64,000 nucleotides of DNA, from positions 1 to 64,000 of the forward strand of contig JAZSEA010000119.1 in the NCBI GenBank assembly GCA_045531455.1, written 5' to 3'. The notes beneath the pieces were generated by a model. The model saw only the letters and a list, made by a program, of their open reading frames with translations, searched no databases and had not been told where the DNA came from. The position numbers were made by a program, and so were the translations under genes. Origin of the DNA: CAG-390 sp045531455. Lineage in GTDB: Bacteria > Bacillota > Clostridia > Oscillospirales > CAG-272. Below, piece after piece: positions 50,780 to 59,573 of this stretch. Every line of letters starts with the position of its first letter. Position 1 is the first letter of the stretch.

Positions 50780-50855
50780 AATAATCAATAATTTCCGAGC
50801 CTTCGGCGAGGAAATTTTCCTTAACTTTACACTTTCCACTTTTCACTTTACACTC
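50780..50855 (-). repeat. Truncated heptamer-ended element, copy D
   Basis: Only one end is present, inverted relative to A-C: AATTTCC/GGAAATT hairpin, TTCC-TTAA junction and heptamers TTTACAC/TTTCCAC/TTTTCAC. Its heptamer class is that of the left end of copy B, 2.3 kb away. Confidence 0.7.
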
Positions 50856-50886
50856 AAAAAGGCTGCCCTTCAGAGCAGCCTTTTTT
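50856..50886. terminator. Terminator after the oxidoreductase gene
   Basis: AAAAAGGCTGC / GCAGCCTTTTTT with loop CCTTCAGA. It is symmetrical, so it can serve both strands; on the minus strand it ends the sugar operon. Confidence 0.88.
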
Positions 50887-50892
50887 ATTCAA

Positions 50893-52077
50893 TTAATAGC
50901 TTCCTTCGGTGTCGCCGTCGACGGTGGCCGTCGACTTCTTGCGCGAGGTCGTGATCTTGTCCTGAAGGAGGCTGTAGTAGAGCTCCTCGTCGATGGGAAG
51001 ATCGACTTCACGTCCGAGCCAATCCGAAAGGTGCATCGCGTTCGAGATCATAAGTCCGCGGATTCCCTCGCGTCCGTCGGCTACGAGCTTGCCGCCGTTC
51101 AGAATCGCATCGGCAAAAGCGTTCAGAACACCGACGTGCTGTGTGTTCTCGCCCTCGAGCACGGGGATCTCCTCGGTGACCTCGGGCTTGCCGAAGACCT
51201 TCTTTGTCGTCTTCGAATACTCGGGCTCCCAGGGATTGAGTCTGTATAGCTTGAGCGAAGTCTTGTCGCAGACGAGCGTACCGCCGTCGCAGACGATCTC
51301 GAAGCGGTTCGTACCGGGGCAGTCGCCCGTGGTTGTAATGAAGGTACCCGTTGCACCGTTTGCGTATTCGCAGAAGCAGCTTACGTCGTCCTCGACCTCG
51401 ATATTATGCCACTTGCCGTACTTCATCTTTGCGTGGACCTTGACGGGAAGTCCGCAGATCCACTGCCAGAGGTCGAGCTGATGCGGGCACTGATTGAGAA
51501 GGACTCCTCCGCCCTCTCCGCTCCAGGTTGCGCGCCAGTCGCCCGAATCGTAGTAGTACTGCGAACGGTACCAGTCGGTGATGATCCAGCTCGTTCTTCT
51601 GATCTCGCCGAGCTCGCCCGACGCGATTATATCGTGCATCTTGCGGTAAACGGGATTGGTGCGCTGATTGAACATCATTCCGAAAAAGAGCTCGGGATGC
51701 TTATCCGCCTCCGCGATCATCTCGCGTACCTGAAGTGTGTAAACTCCCGCGGGCTTCTCGCACATAACGTGCTGACCGTGACGGAAGGCTTCTATTGCGA
51801 AATGAGGATGGAAGTAATGGGGGACTGCGATGAGAACTGCCTCGCAGAGTCCCGATGCAACAAGATCGTCACCCTCGGTGAAAACTGCGGGAGCATCGGC
51901 GGAATATCCCTTTGCCTTTGCCTCGGCATACTTTTCCATAGCCCAATCGCGGCGCGCCTCACGGCGGTCTGCGATGGCTGTGATCTCAATATCGGGGCAC
52001 TTGCCGTCAAGCACGTGTCCGTAATGCTTCGAGCCGATGTTACCGACTCCGATAATACCTAATTTCAGCTTTCTCAT
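50893..52077 (-). CDS. Gfo/Idh/MocA-family oxidoreductase
   Basis: A 394-aa NAD(P)-dependent sugar or polyol dehydrogenase. N-terminal Rossmann fold (LGIIGVGNIGSKHYG near 5), the EKPAG motif in HVMCEKPAGVYTL near 109 and a C-terminal domain with WRATWSGEGGGVLLNQCPHQLDLWQW near 182, the catalytic histidine region. It is the last gene of a three-gene operon and overlaps the preceding epimerase by 4 nt. Substrate unknown; the context suggests a sugar carrying an oxo form, such as an inositol or disaccharide. Confidence 0.92.
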   Translation of the reverse strand: MRKLKLGIIGVGNIGSKHYGHVLDGKCPDIEITAIADRREARRDWAMEKYAEAKAKGYSADAPAVFTEGDDLVASGLCEAVLIAVPHYFHPHFAIEAFRHGQHVMCEKPAGVYTLQVREMIAEADKHPELFFGMMFNQRTNPVYRKMHDIIASGELGEIRRTSWIITDWYRSQYYYDSGDWRATWSGEGGGVLLNQCPHQLDLWQWICGLPVKVHAKMKYGKWHNIEVEDDVSCFCEYANGATGTFITTTGDCPGTNRFEIVCDGGTLVCDKTSLKLYRLNPWEPEYSKTTKKVFGKPEVTEEIPVLEGENTQHVGVLNAFADAILNGGKLVADGREGIRGLMISNAMHLSDWLGREVDLPIDEELYYSLLQDKITTSRKKSTATVDGDTEGSY

Positions 52078-52850
52078 TCGAGTCCGATCTCCTTAAGATA
52101 ATCATAGCTCTTCTTCATACAAACGAAGGGATCCTCGTCGTAGCAGCGGTCCTGCTCGACGAAAACGTACTTTGTTCCGCCCGCCTCTGCGGCACGTGCG
52201 GCGGCAACGTGGTTGATGTTACCCCATCCCACGGGTGCCATTCTTACGGCAAGATCGGTGGGATCGTAGACCATGTCCTTGAAATGGATGGTGTCGATGC
52301 GTCCCGCGAGCTTTGTGAGCCACTCTGCGGGGTCTCCGCCTCCTGCCTGCACCCAATATGTGTCAACGGTAAATCCGTATGCGGGAGTGTCGAAGCGTTC
52401 AGCCATATCCTCAAGGAGGATCTTGCCGCTTGGGAGCTTGATGAACTCCATATTGTGGTTGTGGTACATAAATTTCAGACCTGCGGCGGCGATCTTTTCA
52501 ACAGCGGGAGCGATCTCTCGGCAGTAATTGTCATAAACCTCAAGGTCGCAATTCGACTTCTTGAAATTCGGCATCGAGCCGAGTCCGACGTAGCCTGCAC
52601 CGTAGGTAAGATGCTCCTCGATAACACGGTCTGTGTCCTCGACAATACGCTTGTAGCCTGTGTGAGTGAGAGGCGCGACGAGACCGCAATCCTTCAGAAG
52701 ATCGCGCATCCACTTGGCATCAAATTCGCAAACGCCCGAAAGCTGGACTGCCTTGTATCCGATCTCAGCCATACGGCGGATGGTGGACTCAAGATCCTCG
52801 GTGGTCTTACAATAATCTCTCAGAGTGTAAAGCTGTGCACCTGCAATCAT
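52074..52850 (-). CDS. Xylose-isomerase-like TIM-barrel epimerase
   Basis: A 258-aa AP_endonuc_2/xylose-isomerase-like barrel: MIAGAQLYTLRDYC at the N-terminus, FMYHNHNMEF near 127, YGFTVDTYWVQAGGGDPAEW near 158 and DTIHFKDMVYD near 188, in the order of the divalent-metal His/Glu/Asp ligands of the family. These enzymes isomerise or epimerise sugars and inositols. Overlaps the oxidoreductase by 4 nt. Confidence 0.88.
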   Translation of the reverse strand: MIAGAQLYTLRDYCKTTEDLESTIRRMAEIGYKAVQLSGVCEFDAKWMRDLLKDCGLVAPLTHTGYKRIVEDTDRVIEEHLTYGAGYVGLGSMPNFKKSNCDLEVYDNYCREIAPAVEKIAAAGLKFMYHNHNMEFIKLPSGKILLEDMAERFDTPAYGFTVDTYWVQAGGGDPAEWLTKLAGRIDTIHFKDMVYDPTDLAVRMAPVGWGNINHVAAARAAEAGGTKYVFVEQDRCYDEDPFVCMKKSYDYLKEIGLE

Positions 52851-52865
52851 TTTTCTTTCCTCCGT

Positions 52866-53702
52866 TTATATCTTTTCAATAAGATTCTTAAGTGTATTTA
52901 CCGCAAAATCAAATGCCTCGCGGTTATCCTTGAAGGACGATCCGACGTGCTGTGTATCACCGCCCTCGAGAGCGGCAAGTCCGACGAAGGATTTGAGATG
53001 CGGCTCGAGTGTCAGGACCTCGATTCCCGACTCCGCAAATCTCGGCAGAAGCTCGGGGAGATGTCCGATTCCAACGCCCGGAGGAACGACCTTTCCGTCC
53101 TCTTTTGCATCCTTGATATGCGCGTATTTCATAAAGGGTTTAAGGAGCTCCCAGGCAACGAGAGTGTCCTCGCCGCACTGAACGAAGTTGGCGGGGTCGA
53201 AAACTCCGCGGAATGCGGGGAGTGCCGCGTGGAGCTTATAGCAACGCTCGGCGGTGTCGCCGAAGATACCCTTTTCGTTTTCGTGGCAAAGATCAACGCC
53301 CGAGCCCTTTGCCGCGCTGATCATATCATCGAGTCGGCGGCAGATCTCGTCAAAGCAGGCCGACGAGGAATCGGTCTTATAAAAGCTGAACATACGGATA
53401 TTTTCCGCGGAAAGGATATTCGCGGTCTCGAGAACTCTCTTGAAGCGGTCGAGCTCATCCGCCGCGGGAGAGGTTATATCGACCTTTCCGATAGGCGAGC
53501 CGATAGACCATACGGCAATGCCCTCGCAATCGAATCTCTTTTTGAGCTCTTGCGCCTCGGAGGGAATGAGATCTGCGACGTTCTTGCCGTCAACTCCGCG
53601 AAGCTCGATGAGCTTTATTTCGTTTTCGTGCAATGCCTTGACTTGACCCGATATCGCCTTGTCAGCCTCGTCGGCAAATGCGCAAAGTCTGAATTTTTCC
53701 AT
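52866..53702 (-). CDS. Second xylose-isomerase-like TIM-barrel epimerase
   Basis: A 278-aa barrel of the same fold but distant in sequence: FRLCAFADEADKAISGQ at the N-terminus, CEGIAVWSIGSPIG near 74, DLCHENEKGIFGDTAERC near 136 (metal Glu), GVFDPANFVQCGED near 165 and YAHIKDAKEDGKVVPPGVG near 190. Metal-binding His/Glu/Asp residues are present. First gene of the operon; its promoter faces that of the PHP gene at 53878. The two barrels probably act in series. Confidence 0.86.
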   Translation of the reverse strand: MEKFRLCAFADEADKAISGQVKALHENEIKLIELRGVDGKNVADLIPSEAQELKKRFDCEGIAVWSIGSPIGKVDITSPAADELDRFKRVLETANILSAENIRMFSFYKTDSSSACFDEICRRLDDMISAAKGSGVDLCHENEKGIFGDTAERCYKLHAALPAFRGVFDPANFVQCGEDTLVAWELLKPFMKYAHIKDAKEDGKVVPPGVGIGHLPELLPRFAESGIEVLTLEPHLKSFVGLAALEGGDTQHVGSSFKDNREAFDFAVNTLKNLIEKI

Positions 53703-53734
53703 TTTACACCTCGCAATAAGGTTGATTTAAATTA

Positions 53735-53763
53735 ATTATATCATACATTTTATTCAAATTCAA
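53735..53763 (-). promoter_or_regulatory. Promoter of the minus-strand sugar operon
   Basis: Minus strand TTGAAT (53758-53763), 17-bp spacer, TATAAT (53735-53740). Confidence 0.8.
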
Positions 53764-53811
53764 GTATAATTCAAAATTGAAAAAAGTTTTTGCAAAAAAT
53801 TGCTCAAATAC

Positions 53812-53840
53812 TTGAAAAAAACGTGAAAATGTAGTATCAT
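53812..53840 (+). promoter_or_regulatory. Promoter of the plus-strand carbohydrate operon
   Basis: TTGAAA (53812-53817), 17-bp spacer, TATCAT (53835-53840); 49 bp away from the divergent promoter, so one regulator could control both. Confidence 0.7.
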
Positions 53841-53877
53841 TATATATGATAATTATCTGAAAACGAAAGGCATTATT

Positions 53878-54576
53878 ATGAAATTCAAAACCGAGCTGCA
53901 CTGTCACTCCGCGCCCGTTTCGGCTTGTGCCAAGGCGTTTCCCGAGGAGATCGTGCAGGCATATCTCGAGCACGGATATCACACGATCGTACTCACCAAC
54001 CATTTTTCACGCTTCACCTTCAAAAACAAGCGCATGGGCGACCTCTCCGCTCTTCCCTGGCAGGAAAAGGTCGATTACTATATGAAAGGCTATCACGAGC
54101 TGAAGGAAGCCGCCGAGGGCAAGATAAACGTCATCTTCGGCTGTGAGCTTCGCTCAAATCTTGACGAAAACGACTACCTCATCTACGGTCTCGACGAGGA
54201 TTTTCTCCGCCGCAACGAGGATCTTTACGACGTACCCACCCCCGAGGTCTCCGCAAGAATACGCGAGTCGGGCTTCCTCTTTTTGCAGGCGCATCCCTTC
54301 CGCGACCATATGCAGATGGTCAATCCTCAGTACCTCGACGGCATCGAGATATTCAACGGCAACCCCACACAGGACAGCCGCAACGACATCGCCCGCATCT
54401 GGGCTGAGCGTTTCGGTCTCATCGGCACCTCGGGCAGCGACTACCACCGCACGGTCGAGGGCGGATTTGCGGGCGGTATTCTGACCGACGAGCCCATCAC
54501 CTCGAACGAACAGCTCCTCGAAATTCTCCGCTCGGGCAATTTCGAGATGATCAAGGATAACGATAAACCGCAATAA
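53878..54576 (+). CDS. PHP-domain phosphoesterase-like protein
   Basis: A 232-aa PHP protein with FKTELHCHSAPVSACAK (residues 3-19), TIVLTNHFSRFTF near 36, the metal residues in FGCELRS near 88, LQAHPFRDHM near 137 and GSDYHRTVEG near 183. The PHP fold hydrolyses phosphoesters with three metals. First gene of a three-gene operon with an MBL-fold and a ThuA-like protein; about 20% shorter than the PHP protein at 2568 and not closely similar. Confidence 0.85.
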   Translation: MKFKTELHCHSAPVSACAKAFPEEIVQAYLEHGYHTIVLTNHFSRFTFKNKRMGDLSALPWQEKVDYYMKGYHELKEAAEGKINVIFGCELRSNLDENDYLIYGLDEDFLRRNEDLYDVPTPEVSARIRESGFLFLQAHPFRDHMQMVNPQYLDGIEIFNGNPTQDSRNDIARIWAERFGLIGTSGSDYHRTVEGGFAGGILTDEPITSNEQLLEILRSGNFEMIKDNDKPQ

Positions 54577-54586
54577 GGAGCATATG

Positions 54587-55372
54587 ATGGAACTTCTATT
54601 CCTCGGCACGGGAGCGGCTGACTGGTCGCCCAAGCACAAGGGCGGCGCGCTCTACCGCCGTCTTTCCTCGGCACTTGTCGGTGACGATCTTCTGATAGAT
54701 CCCGGTCCCTGCATTTATGATTTTGCAGAAGATCACGGCAATCCCGACTTATATAAGAATGTAAAAAACGTCATTCTCACCCATTCGCACAGCGACCATT
54801 TCAACGCGCAGACGCTGATAAGGCTGACTAAGGAATCGAGCTTCGAGCTTCATTTCTGGGCACAGCCCGCGGCTTACGAAAAGCTGAAGGCGGCGGCAAG
54901 CGACGGTGACGTGCTCCCCGTATTCCATCCTCTGACCCCGATGGCGGGTGAGGTTATCGGCGGATACGAAGTCCTTCCCTGCTACGCAAACCACGGCGAC
55001 CTCCCAGAGGGCGAGATTCCGCTGAACTTCATCGTAAAGCAGGGCGACCGCTCCTTTTTCTACGGCTCGGACTCGGGCTGGCTGATGTACGAGACCTACA
55101 AGAAGATCAAGAAGGCAAAGCCGAACGCGATGATATTCGAGTGCACCACGGGCTACGCTCCCGGCGACGAGCGCATCTTCGGTCACACCAATATCGCTAT
55201 GATCGGCATTATGATGGAATCGATCGAGGCGCAAAAGGCGACAGCGGACGATTGCAAGTATTACGCGACCCATATGGCGCGCACCCTCCACACGACTCAC
55301 GAGGACACCGCCGAGCGTCTTGAGCCATTTGGCGTTACCCCTGCATACGACGGACTTAAAATCGAAATTTAA
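54587..55372 (+). CDS. MBL-fold metallohydrolase
   Basis: A 261-aa metallo-beta-lactamase-fold hydrolase with the HxHxDH motif as THSHSDHFN near 63 and later ligands in DSGWLMYE near 167 and TNIAMIG near 203; a further His occurs at about 228. The group includes phosphodiesterases and lactonases. Two adjacent ATGs are possible; the second (54587) is better spaced from AAGGAG. Presence with PHP and ThuA suggests phosphorylated or cyclic sugar processing. Confidence 0.85.
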   Translation: MELLFLGTGAADWSPKHKGGALYRRLSSALVGDDLLIDPGPCIYDFAEDHGNPDLYKNVKNVILTHSHSDHFNAQTLIRLTKESSFELHFWAQPAAYEKLKAAASDGDVLPVFHPLTPMAGEVIGGYEVLPCYANHGDLPEGEIPLNFIVKQGDRSFFYGSDSGWLMYETYKKIKKAKPNAMIFECTTGYAPGDERIFGHTNIAMIGIMMESIEAQKATADDCKYYATHMARTLHTTHEDTAERLEPFGVTPAYDGLKIEI

Positions 55373-55389
55373 TTTAAGGAGTACATACT

Positions 55390-56184
55390 ATGATCAGAGT
55401 AACTATCTGGAACGAATTCAGACACGAAAAGACCAACGAGACCTGCAAGGCTATCTACCCGAACGGTCTTCACGCCACCATCGGCGAATTTCTTTCGAAG
55501 AACGATGACATCGAGGTAACTCTCGCCGCTCTCGACGACCCCGATCAGGGCCTTCCCGATGAAGTACTGAACAACACCGACGTTCTCATCTGGTGGGGTC
55601 ATATGGCACACGGAGAGGTAAACGATGCGCTCGTAACAAAGATCCAACGCCGCGTTTATATGGGCAAGATGGGCTTTATCGCGCTCCATTCGGCTCACCA
55701 CTCCAAGCCCTTCCGCGCTATCGTCGGCACTATGGGCAACCTTACTTGGGGACGCGAGCAGAGAGAGATCATGTGGAATATGCTCCCCACTCACCCGATC
55801 GCCGCAGGCATCCCCGACAAGTTCTTCATTGAATCCGAGGAGCTTTACGCAGAGCCCTTCTTTGTTCCTCAGCCACAGGAGCTCATCTTCGGCGGATGGT
55901 ACGAGGACGGATACATCTTCCGCTCGGGTATGACTTATCTGCGCGACGCGGGCAAGATCTTCTACTTCCAGCCCGGTCACGAGACCTGCCCCTCCTTCCA
56001 TAACCCCTACGTTCAGAGGATCATTACCAACGCCGTTTACTGGGCAGCTCCCATCACCCCCGGCTACGAATACAAGGATCATTGCCCCCACCACGTCGAT
56101 GACTACGACAAGCGCGTAGCCGCAGGCAAAGTAAAGGGCAACGTCACTCCCGACGTGTTTACACAGCTTGGATTTAAGAAATAA
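55390..56184 (+). CDS. ThuA-like trehalose-utilisation protein
   Basis: A 264-aa member of the ThuA family, a flavodoxin/glutamine-amidotransferase-like fold: VTIWNEFRHEK at the start, LIWWGHMAHGEV near 66, FIALHSAHHSKPF near 97, then TWGREQREIMWNM and PGHETCPSFHNP near 198. In rhizobia ThuA takes part in trehalose and related disaccharide breakdown with a Gfo/Idh-type ThuB. Here the Gfo/Idh gene is in the divergent operon. An element of repeat type C begins 9-13 nt after its stop. Confidence 0.88.
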   Translation: MIRVTIWNEFRHEKTNETCKAIYPNGLHATIGEFLSKNDDIEVTLAALDDPDQGLPDEVLNNTDVLIWWGHMAHGEVNDALVTKIQRRVYMGKMGFIALHSAHHSKPFRAIVGTMGNLTWGREQREIMWNMLPTHPIAAGIPDKFFIESEELYAEPFFVPQPQELIFGGWYEDGYIFRSGMTYLRDAGKIFYFQPGHETCPSFHNPYVQRIITNAVYWAAPITPGYEYKDHCPHHVDDYDKRVAAGKVKGNVTPDVFTQLGFKK

Positions 56185-56192
56185 GTGGACAG

Positions 56193-56514
56193 TGCAGAAT
56201 GCAAAATGCAAAATGCAAAATTGAGGAAAATTTCCGTCGCTTCGCTCGAAAATTATTAAGTATAATAATTCTGTATGTGCTTAATAGTACATCGTATTGC
56301 ACTAACCCAAAGTTTTGCAAAATAAATAATGCATAACAAAATCGAGATGTTTTGAAGTTTTTACTTCATTACATCTCGATTTTATATCTACTTATTATAG
56401 TTTTCAGCTTAAAAAAGGATTATCAAGTTAGAATAAAATTACTAAGGTATGCTTTTCGAACGAGGTGAGAAAAGCTTCCATAATTCTGCATTCTGCATTT
56501 TGCATTTTGCATTC
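56193..56514 (+). repeat. Heptamer-ended intergenic element, copy C
   Basis: Left end 56193-56226 repeats GCAAAAT/GCAGAAT; right end 56477-56514 carries the complementary ATTTTGC/ATTCTGC heptamers. Inner hairpins match A and B (AATTTCC... near 56228, ATCGAGATGT/ACATCTCGAT near 56341-56382, CTTTTCG... near 56452). No gene is seen in it. Confidence 0.83.
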
Positions 56515-56536
56515 AATTAACTCTGCATTCTGCGCT

Positions 56537-57394
56537 TTACTGCTTGCTCCTTACAATAATCTCACAATCACAAACCCTCACGCTTCCCTCTTTGACGATC
56601 TCGCCGATGTAGTCGGCGACGATCTTGCCGGAGAGCGGGTTTTTGACCGAGACGATATTGCCCTTAACGGTTGCATCGACCTCGGAATATTCGAAGGAGA
56701 GGTCGCAGCCCTCGGTGGTGCAGTTGATCAGCTTGAGCCCCTTACAATAGCAAAGCGGCTGTGTGCCTACGATATGGCAGTTAATGAAGGTAACGTTTTC
56801 CGAATACCACGCAAGGTACTCGCCCTTGACGGTGCTGTCGCGGACTATGACGTTCTTCGCGTGCCAGAAAGCATCCTTTGTGTTGAGAGTCGAATTCGAG
56901 ATCTCGACGTTCTCGGTATATTGGAAGGAATATTTTCCGTTGAGCGTGAAGTTATCAAGCTTTATATCGCGGCTTTCAAAGAGAAAATACTCGCCCGTGA
57001 CCTCGGATTCATCGATACGTACGCCACGGCATCTCCAACCAAACTCGGTGGAGATCGCGGTACATTTGCGTAAGCTCATATTCTCGCACTCGCGCAGAGC
57101 CTTGACGTCGAGGATCTCGCAATCCTCAAAGCTTCCGTTCTTCGCGTACCAGATAGGCGCGCGGACACCACGGTCAAGCTTCGAATCGCGGACAGTGAAA
57201 TCCGTGCAGTGCCAGAAGGGATAGCGCAGGCGGAAATTGCAATTTCGTACGTTTATATCAATGCACTCCTTGAGCGCGGATTCGCCGTCCTCCTCGCCCT
57301 CAAAATTGCAGGAAACAACGTCAGCGTGGCGCAAGCCGTAAAGCGCACGTTCCTCGCCCGTGATTATATTTTCATAAAGCTTTCTTTCTGTCAT
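56537..57394 (-). CDS. DUF3737-family beta-helix protein
   Basis: A 285-aa protein made of about 20-residue coils with repeated C-x-F/I-x(2-3) pattern (SFEDCEILDVKALRECENMSL, CTAISTEFGW, SEVTGEYFLFESRDIKL), the right-handed beta-helix of DUF3737. No catalytic residues stand out; a binding or scaffold role is likely. It shares one base with the preceding amidohydrolase (TAATG). Last gene of the operon. Confidence 0.8.
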   Translation of the reverse strand: MTERKLYENIITGEERALYGLRHADVVSCNFEGEEDGESALKECIDINVRNCNFRLRYPFWHCTDFTVRDSKLDRGVRAPIWYAKNGSFEDCEILDVKALRECENMSLRKCTAISTEFGWRCRGVRIDESEVTGEYFLFESRDIKLDNFTLNGKYSFQYTENVEISNSTLNTKDAFWHAKNVIVRDSTVKGEYLAWYSENVTFINCHIVGTQPLCYCKGLKLINCTTEGCDLSFEYSEVDATVKGNIVSVKNPLSGKIVADYIGEIVKEGSVRVCDCEIIVRSKQ

Positions 57395-58203
57395 TATTCA
57401 ATACCAAGCAATCCTGCGGCATTTTCGCCGCATATTTTTTTGAGATCATTCGGATCAATATCCAAGGAATTCAAAAATTCAAGCGTATGCGCGGGATCCT
57501 CCCAGGGGCAATCGCTGCCGAAAAGGATCTTCTCCGCGCCGTGGCTGACGATAATATCGCGTGCCAGAGACGGCTCGATAAAATCGGCAATGAACGCGGT
57601 GTCGAAATATATCGGAGTGCCGCAAAGCTTCGCGGCAACCTCATCCCACATCATCCAAGAGCCGAGATGTGCGGCAACAAGCTTAATATCGGGAATCTTA
57701 TCGACGATACGGAGGAGCATATCGGGCGTGGTCTTCACGGGAGGCGGATAACCGATATCGCGTCCCGCGTGGAAAACGACCGTCATTCCGTGACTTGCCG
57801 CACGGCGGTAGACCTCGATCATCTCGTCGGCGTAATATCCCTGAAATTCGGGATGGAGCTTGATTCCCTTGAAGCCCTCCTCCGCGAGTCTGTCAACCCA
57901 CGCGATCGCATCGGGGTCGGCGGGATGGAGAGAGCCGAAGGAATAAAGTCCGCAGTTCGCCGCGTTCGTCTCCTTGGCAACTCGGTTTACCGTCTCGGTC
58001 TGCTTCGGATTGGTCACTATCGGCAGAACAACCGCGAGATCGACTCCCACTCTCTTTTCGATATCTATCAGACCGCTTGCGGTACCGTCGGTGCAGTTCC
58101 GCATCGGATAGTCGCTGATACGCGAAACATTTGCGATAAGAGCCTCGATCGTCCGCGCCGCGATCTTTTCGGGGAATGCGTGTGTGTGGAAATCTATTAT
58201 CAT
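57394..58203 (-). CDS. Amidohydrolase 2-family protein
   Basis: A 269-aa metal-dependent hydrolase or decarboxylase: MIIDFHTHAFPEK at the start (HxH), GIKLHPEFQGYYADE near 112, VVFHAGRDIGYP near 140, KLVAAHLGSWMMWDE near 173 and the catalytic Asp in ILFGSDCPWEDPAHT near 228. Substrates range from carboxylates to 4-oxalmesaconate-like compounds and cannot be fixed. One-base overlaps join it to genes on both sides. Confidence 0.88.
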   Translation of the reverse strand: MIIDFHTHAFPEKIAARTIEALIANVSRISDYPMRNCTDGTASGLIDIEKRVGVDLAVVLPIVTNPKQTETVNRVAKETNAANCGLYSFGSLHPADPDAIAWVDRLAEEGFKGIKLHPEFQGYYADEMIEVYRRAASHGMTVVFHAGRDIGYPPPVKTTPDMLLRIVDKIPDIKLVAAHLGSWMMWDEVAAKLCGTPIYFDTAFIADFIEPSLARDIIVSHGAEKILFGSDCPWEDPAHTLEFLNSLDIDPNDLKKICGENAAGLLGIE

Positions 58204-59561
58204 CAGTTCTTAAGGCTGTGGATAGGCGCGGGAATACGTCCGCCGCGCGCGATGAATTTCGCGGGGGAATAGGTGTTGACGGGCATAATGGGCGCGCTTC
58301 CGAGCAGACCGCCGAATACGACCTCGTCTCCGACCTTCTTGCCGACGGCGGGAATGACTCTGACAGCCGTGGTCTTGGTGTTTGCAACGCCGATCGAGAT
58401 CTCGTCCGCGATGATGCCGCAAATTGTAGCCGCGGGAGTATCACCGGGGATGGCTATCATATCGAGACCGACCGAGCAGACCGCCGTCATAGCCTCGAGC
58501 TTTTCAAGCGTGAGCGCACCGATGCGTGCGGCGTGGATCATACCCGCGTCCTCGGAAACGGGAATGAATGCGCCCGAAAGTCCGCCGACGTGCGAGGACG
58601 CCATAACGCCGCCCTTCTTGACCGCGTCGTTGAGAAGCGCAAGAGCCGCGGTCGTGCCGGGGCATCCGCAGGTCTCAAGACCCATATTTTCGAGGATGTG
58701 AGCCACCGAGTCTCCGATCGCGGGTGTAGGCGCAAGAGAAAGATCGACGATTCCGAAGGGAACGTCAAGTCTCTTCGACGCCTCGAGAGCAACGAGCTGA
58801 CCTACGCGCGTGATCTTGAAAGCCGTCTTTTTGACGGTCTCGGCAAGCGCGGTAAGGTCGCAGTCACCCGTGCGCTGAATTGCCGAAGCAACGGCACCGG
58901 GTCCCGAAACACCGACGCTGACTACGCATTCGGGCTCGGAAACGCCGTGGAACGCGCCTGCCATAAATGGGTTGTCCTCGGGCACGTTTGCAAATACAAC
59001 GAACTTGGCGCAACCGATCGAATCGCGGTCCGCGGTAAGTTCAGCAGTCTTGACGATGATATCGCCCATACGCTGAATGGCATCCATATTGATGCCCGCC
59101 TTGGTCGATGCTACGTTGACCGACGAGCAAACGCGCTCTGTCTCGGCAAGCGCATAGGGAATCGACTCGATCAGCGCGTTGTCACCAACTGTGCATCCCT
59201 TCTGAACGAGCGCGCCGAAGCCGCCGATGAAGTTAATACCGAGGGTATCGGCGGCGCGGTCAAGAGTTTTTGCAAGCTTTATGTAGTCCTCGGAAGAAAA
59301 TCTTCCGCCGAGGATAGAAATAGGCGTCACGGCAACGCGGCGGTTGACGATCGGGATACCGTACTGCTTCTCGATATCGTCGCCGACCGAAACAAGGCGC
59401 TCCGCCTTCTTTGTGATCTTATCGTATACGCGATCGCAAACGGCATTAATATCATCGCCCGCGCAGTCGATCAGCGATATACCCATCGTGATGGTACGTA
59501 TATCGAGATTCTCCTCGCGTATCATATTTATGGTTTCAAGAATATCGTTTATATTAAGCAT
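58203..59561 (-). CDS. UPF0210 (PFL-like, DUF711) protein
   Basis: A 452-aa protein of the DUF711/UPF0210 family, distantly related to pyruvate-formate-lyase-like barrels by its common name, without a known reaction. Typical wording includes ITMGISLIDCAGDDINAV near 40, NRRVAVTPISILGG near 90 and VSVGVSGPGAVASAI near 213. The N-terminal about 200 residues carry Asn/Cys-rich loops. In Firmicutes and archaea this gene usually pairs with a UPF0237 ACT protein, as here (12-nt gap). Confidence 0.85.
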   Translation of the reverse strand: MLNINDILETINMIREENLDIRTITMGISLIDCAGDDINAVCDRVYDKITKKAERLVSVGDDIEKQYGIPIVNRRVAVTPISILGGRFSSEDYIKLAKTLDRAADTLGINFIGGFGALVQKGCTVGDNALIESIPYALAETERVCSSVNVASTKAGINMDAIQRMGDIIVKTAELTADRDSIGCAKFVVFANVPEDNPFMAGAFHGVSEPECVVSVGVSGPGAVASAIQRTGDCDLTALAETVKKTAFKITRVGQLVALEASKRLDVPFGIVDLSLAPTPAIGDSVAHILENMGLETCGCPGTTAALALLNDAVKKGGVMASSHVGGLSGAFIPVSEDAGMIHAARIGALTLEKLEAMTAVCSVGLDMIAIPGDTPAATICGIIADEISIGVANTKTTAVRVIPAVGKKVGDEVVFGGLLGSAPIMPVNTYSPAKFIARGGRIPAPIHSLKN

Positions 59562-59573
59562 AGCGAACTCCGA

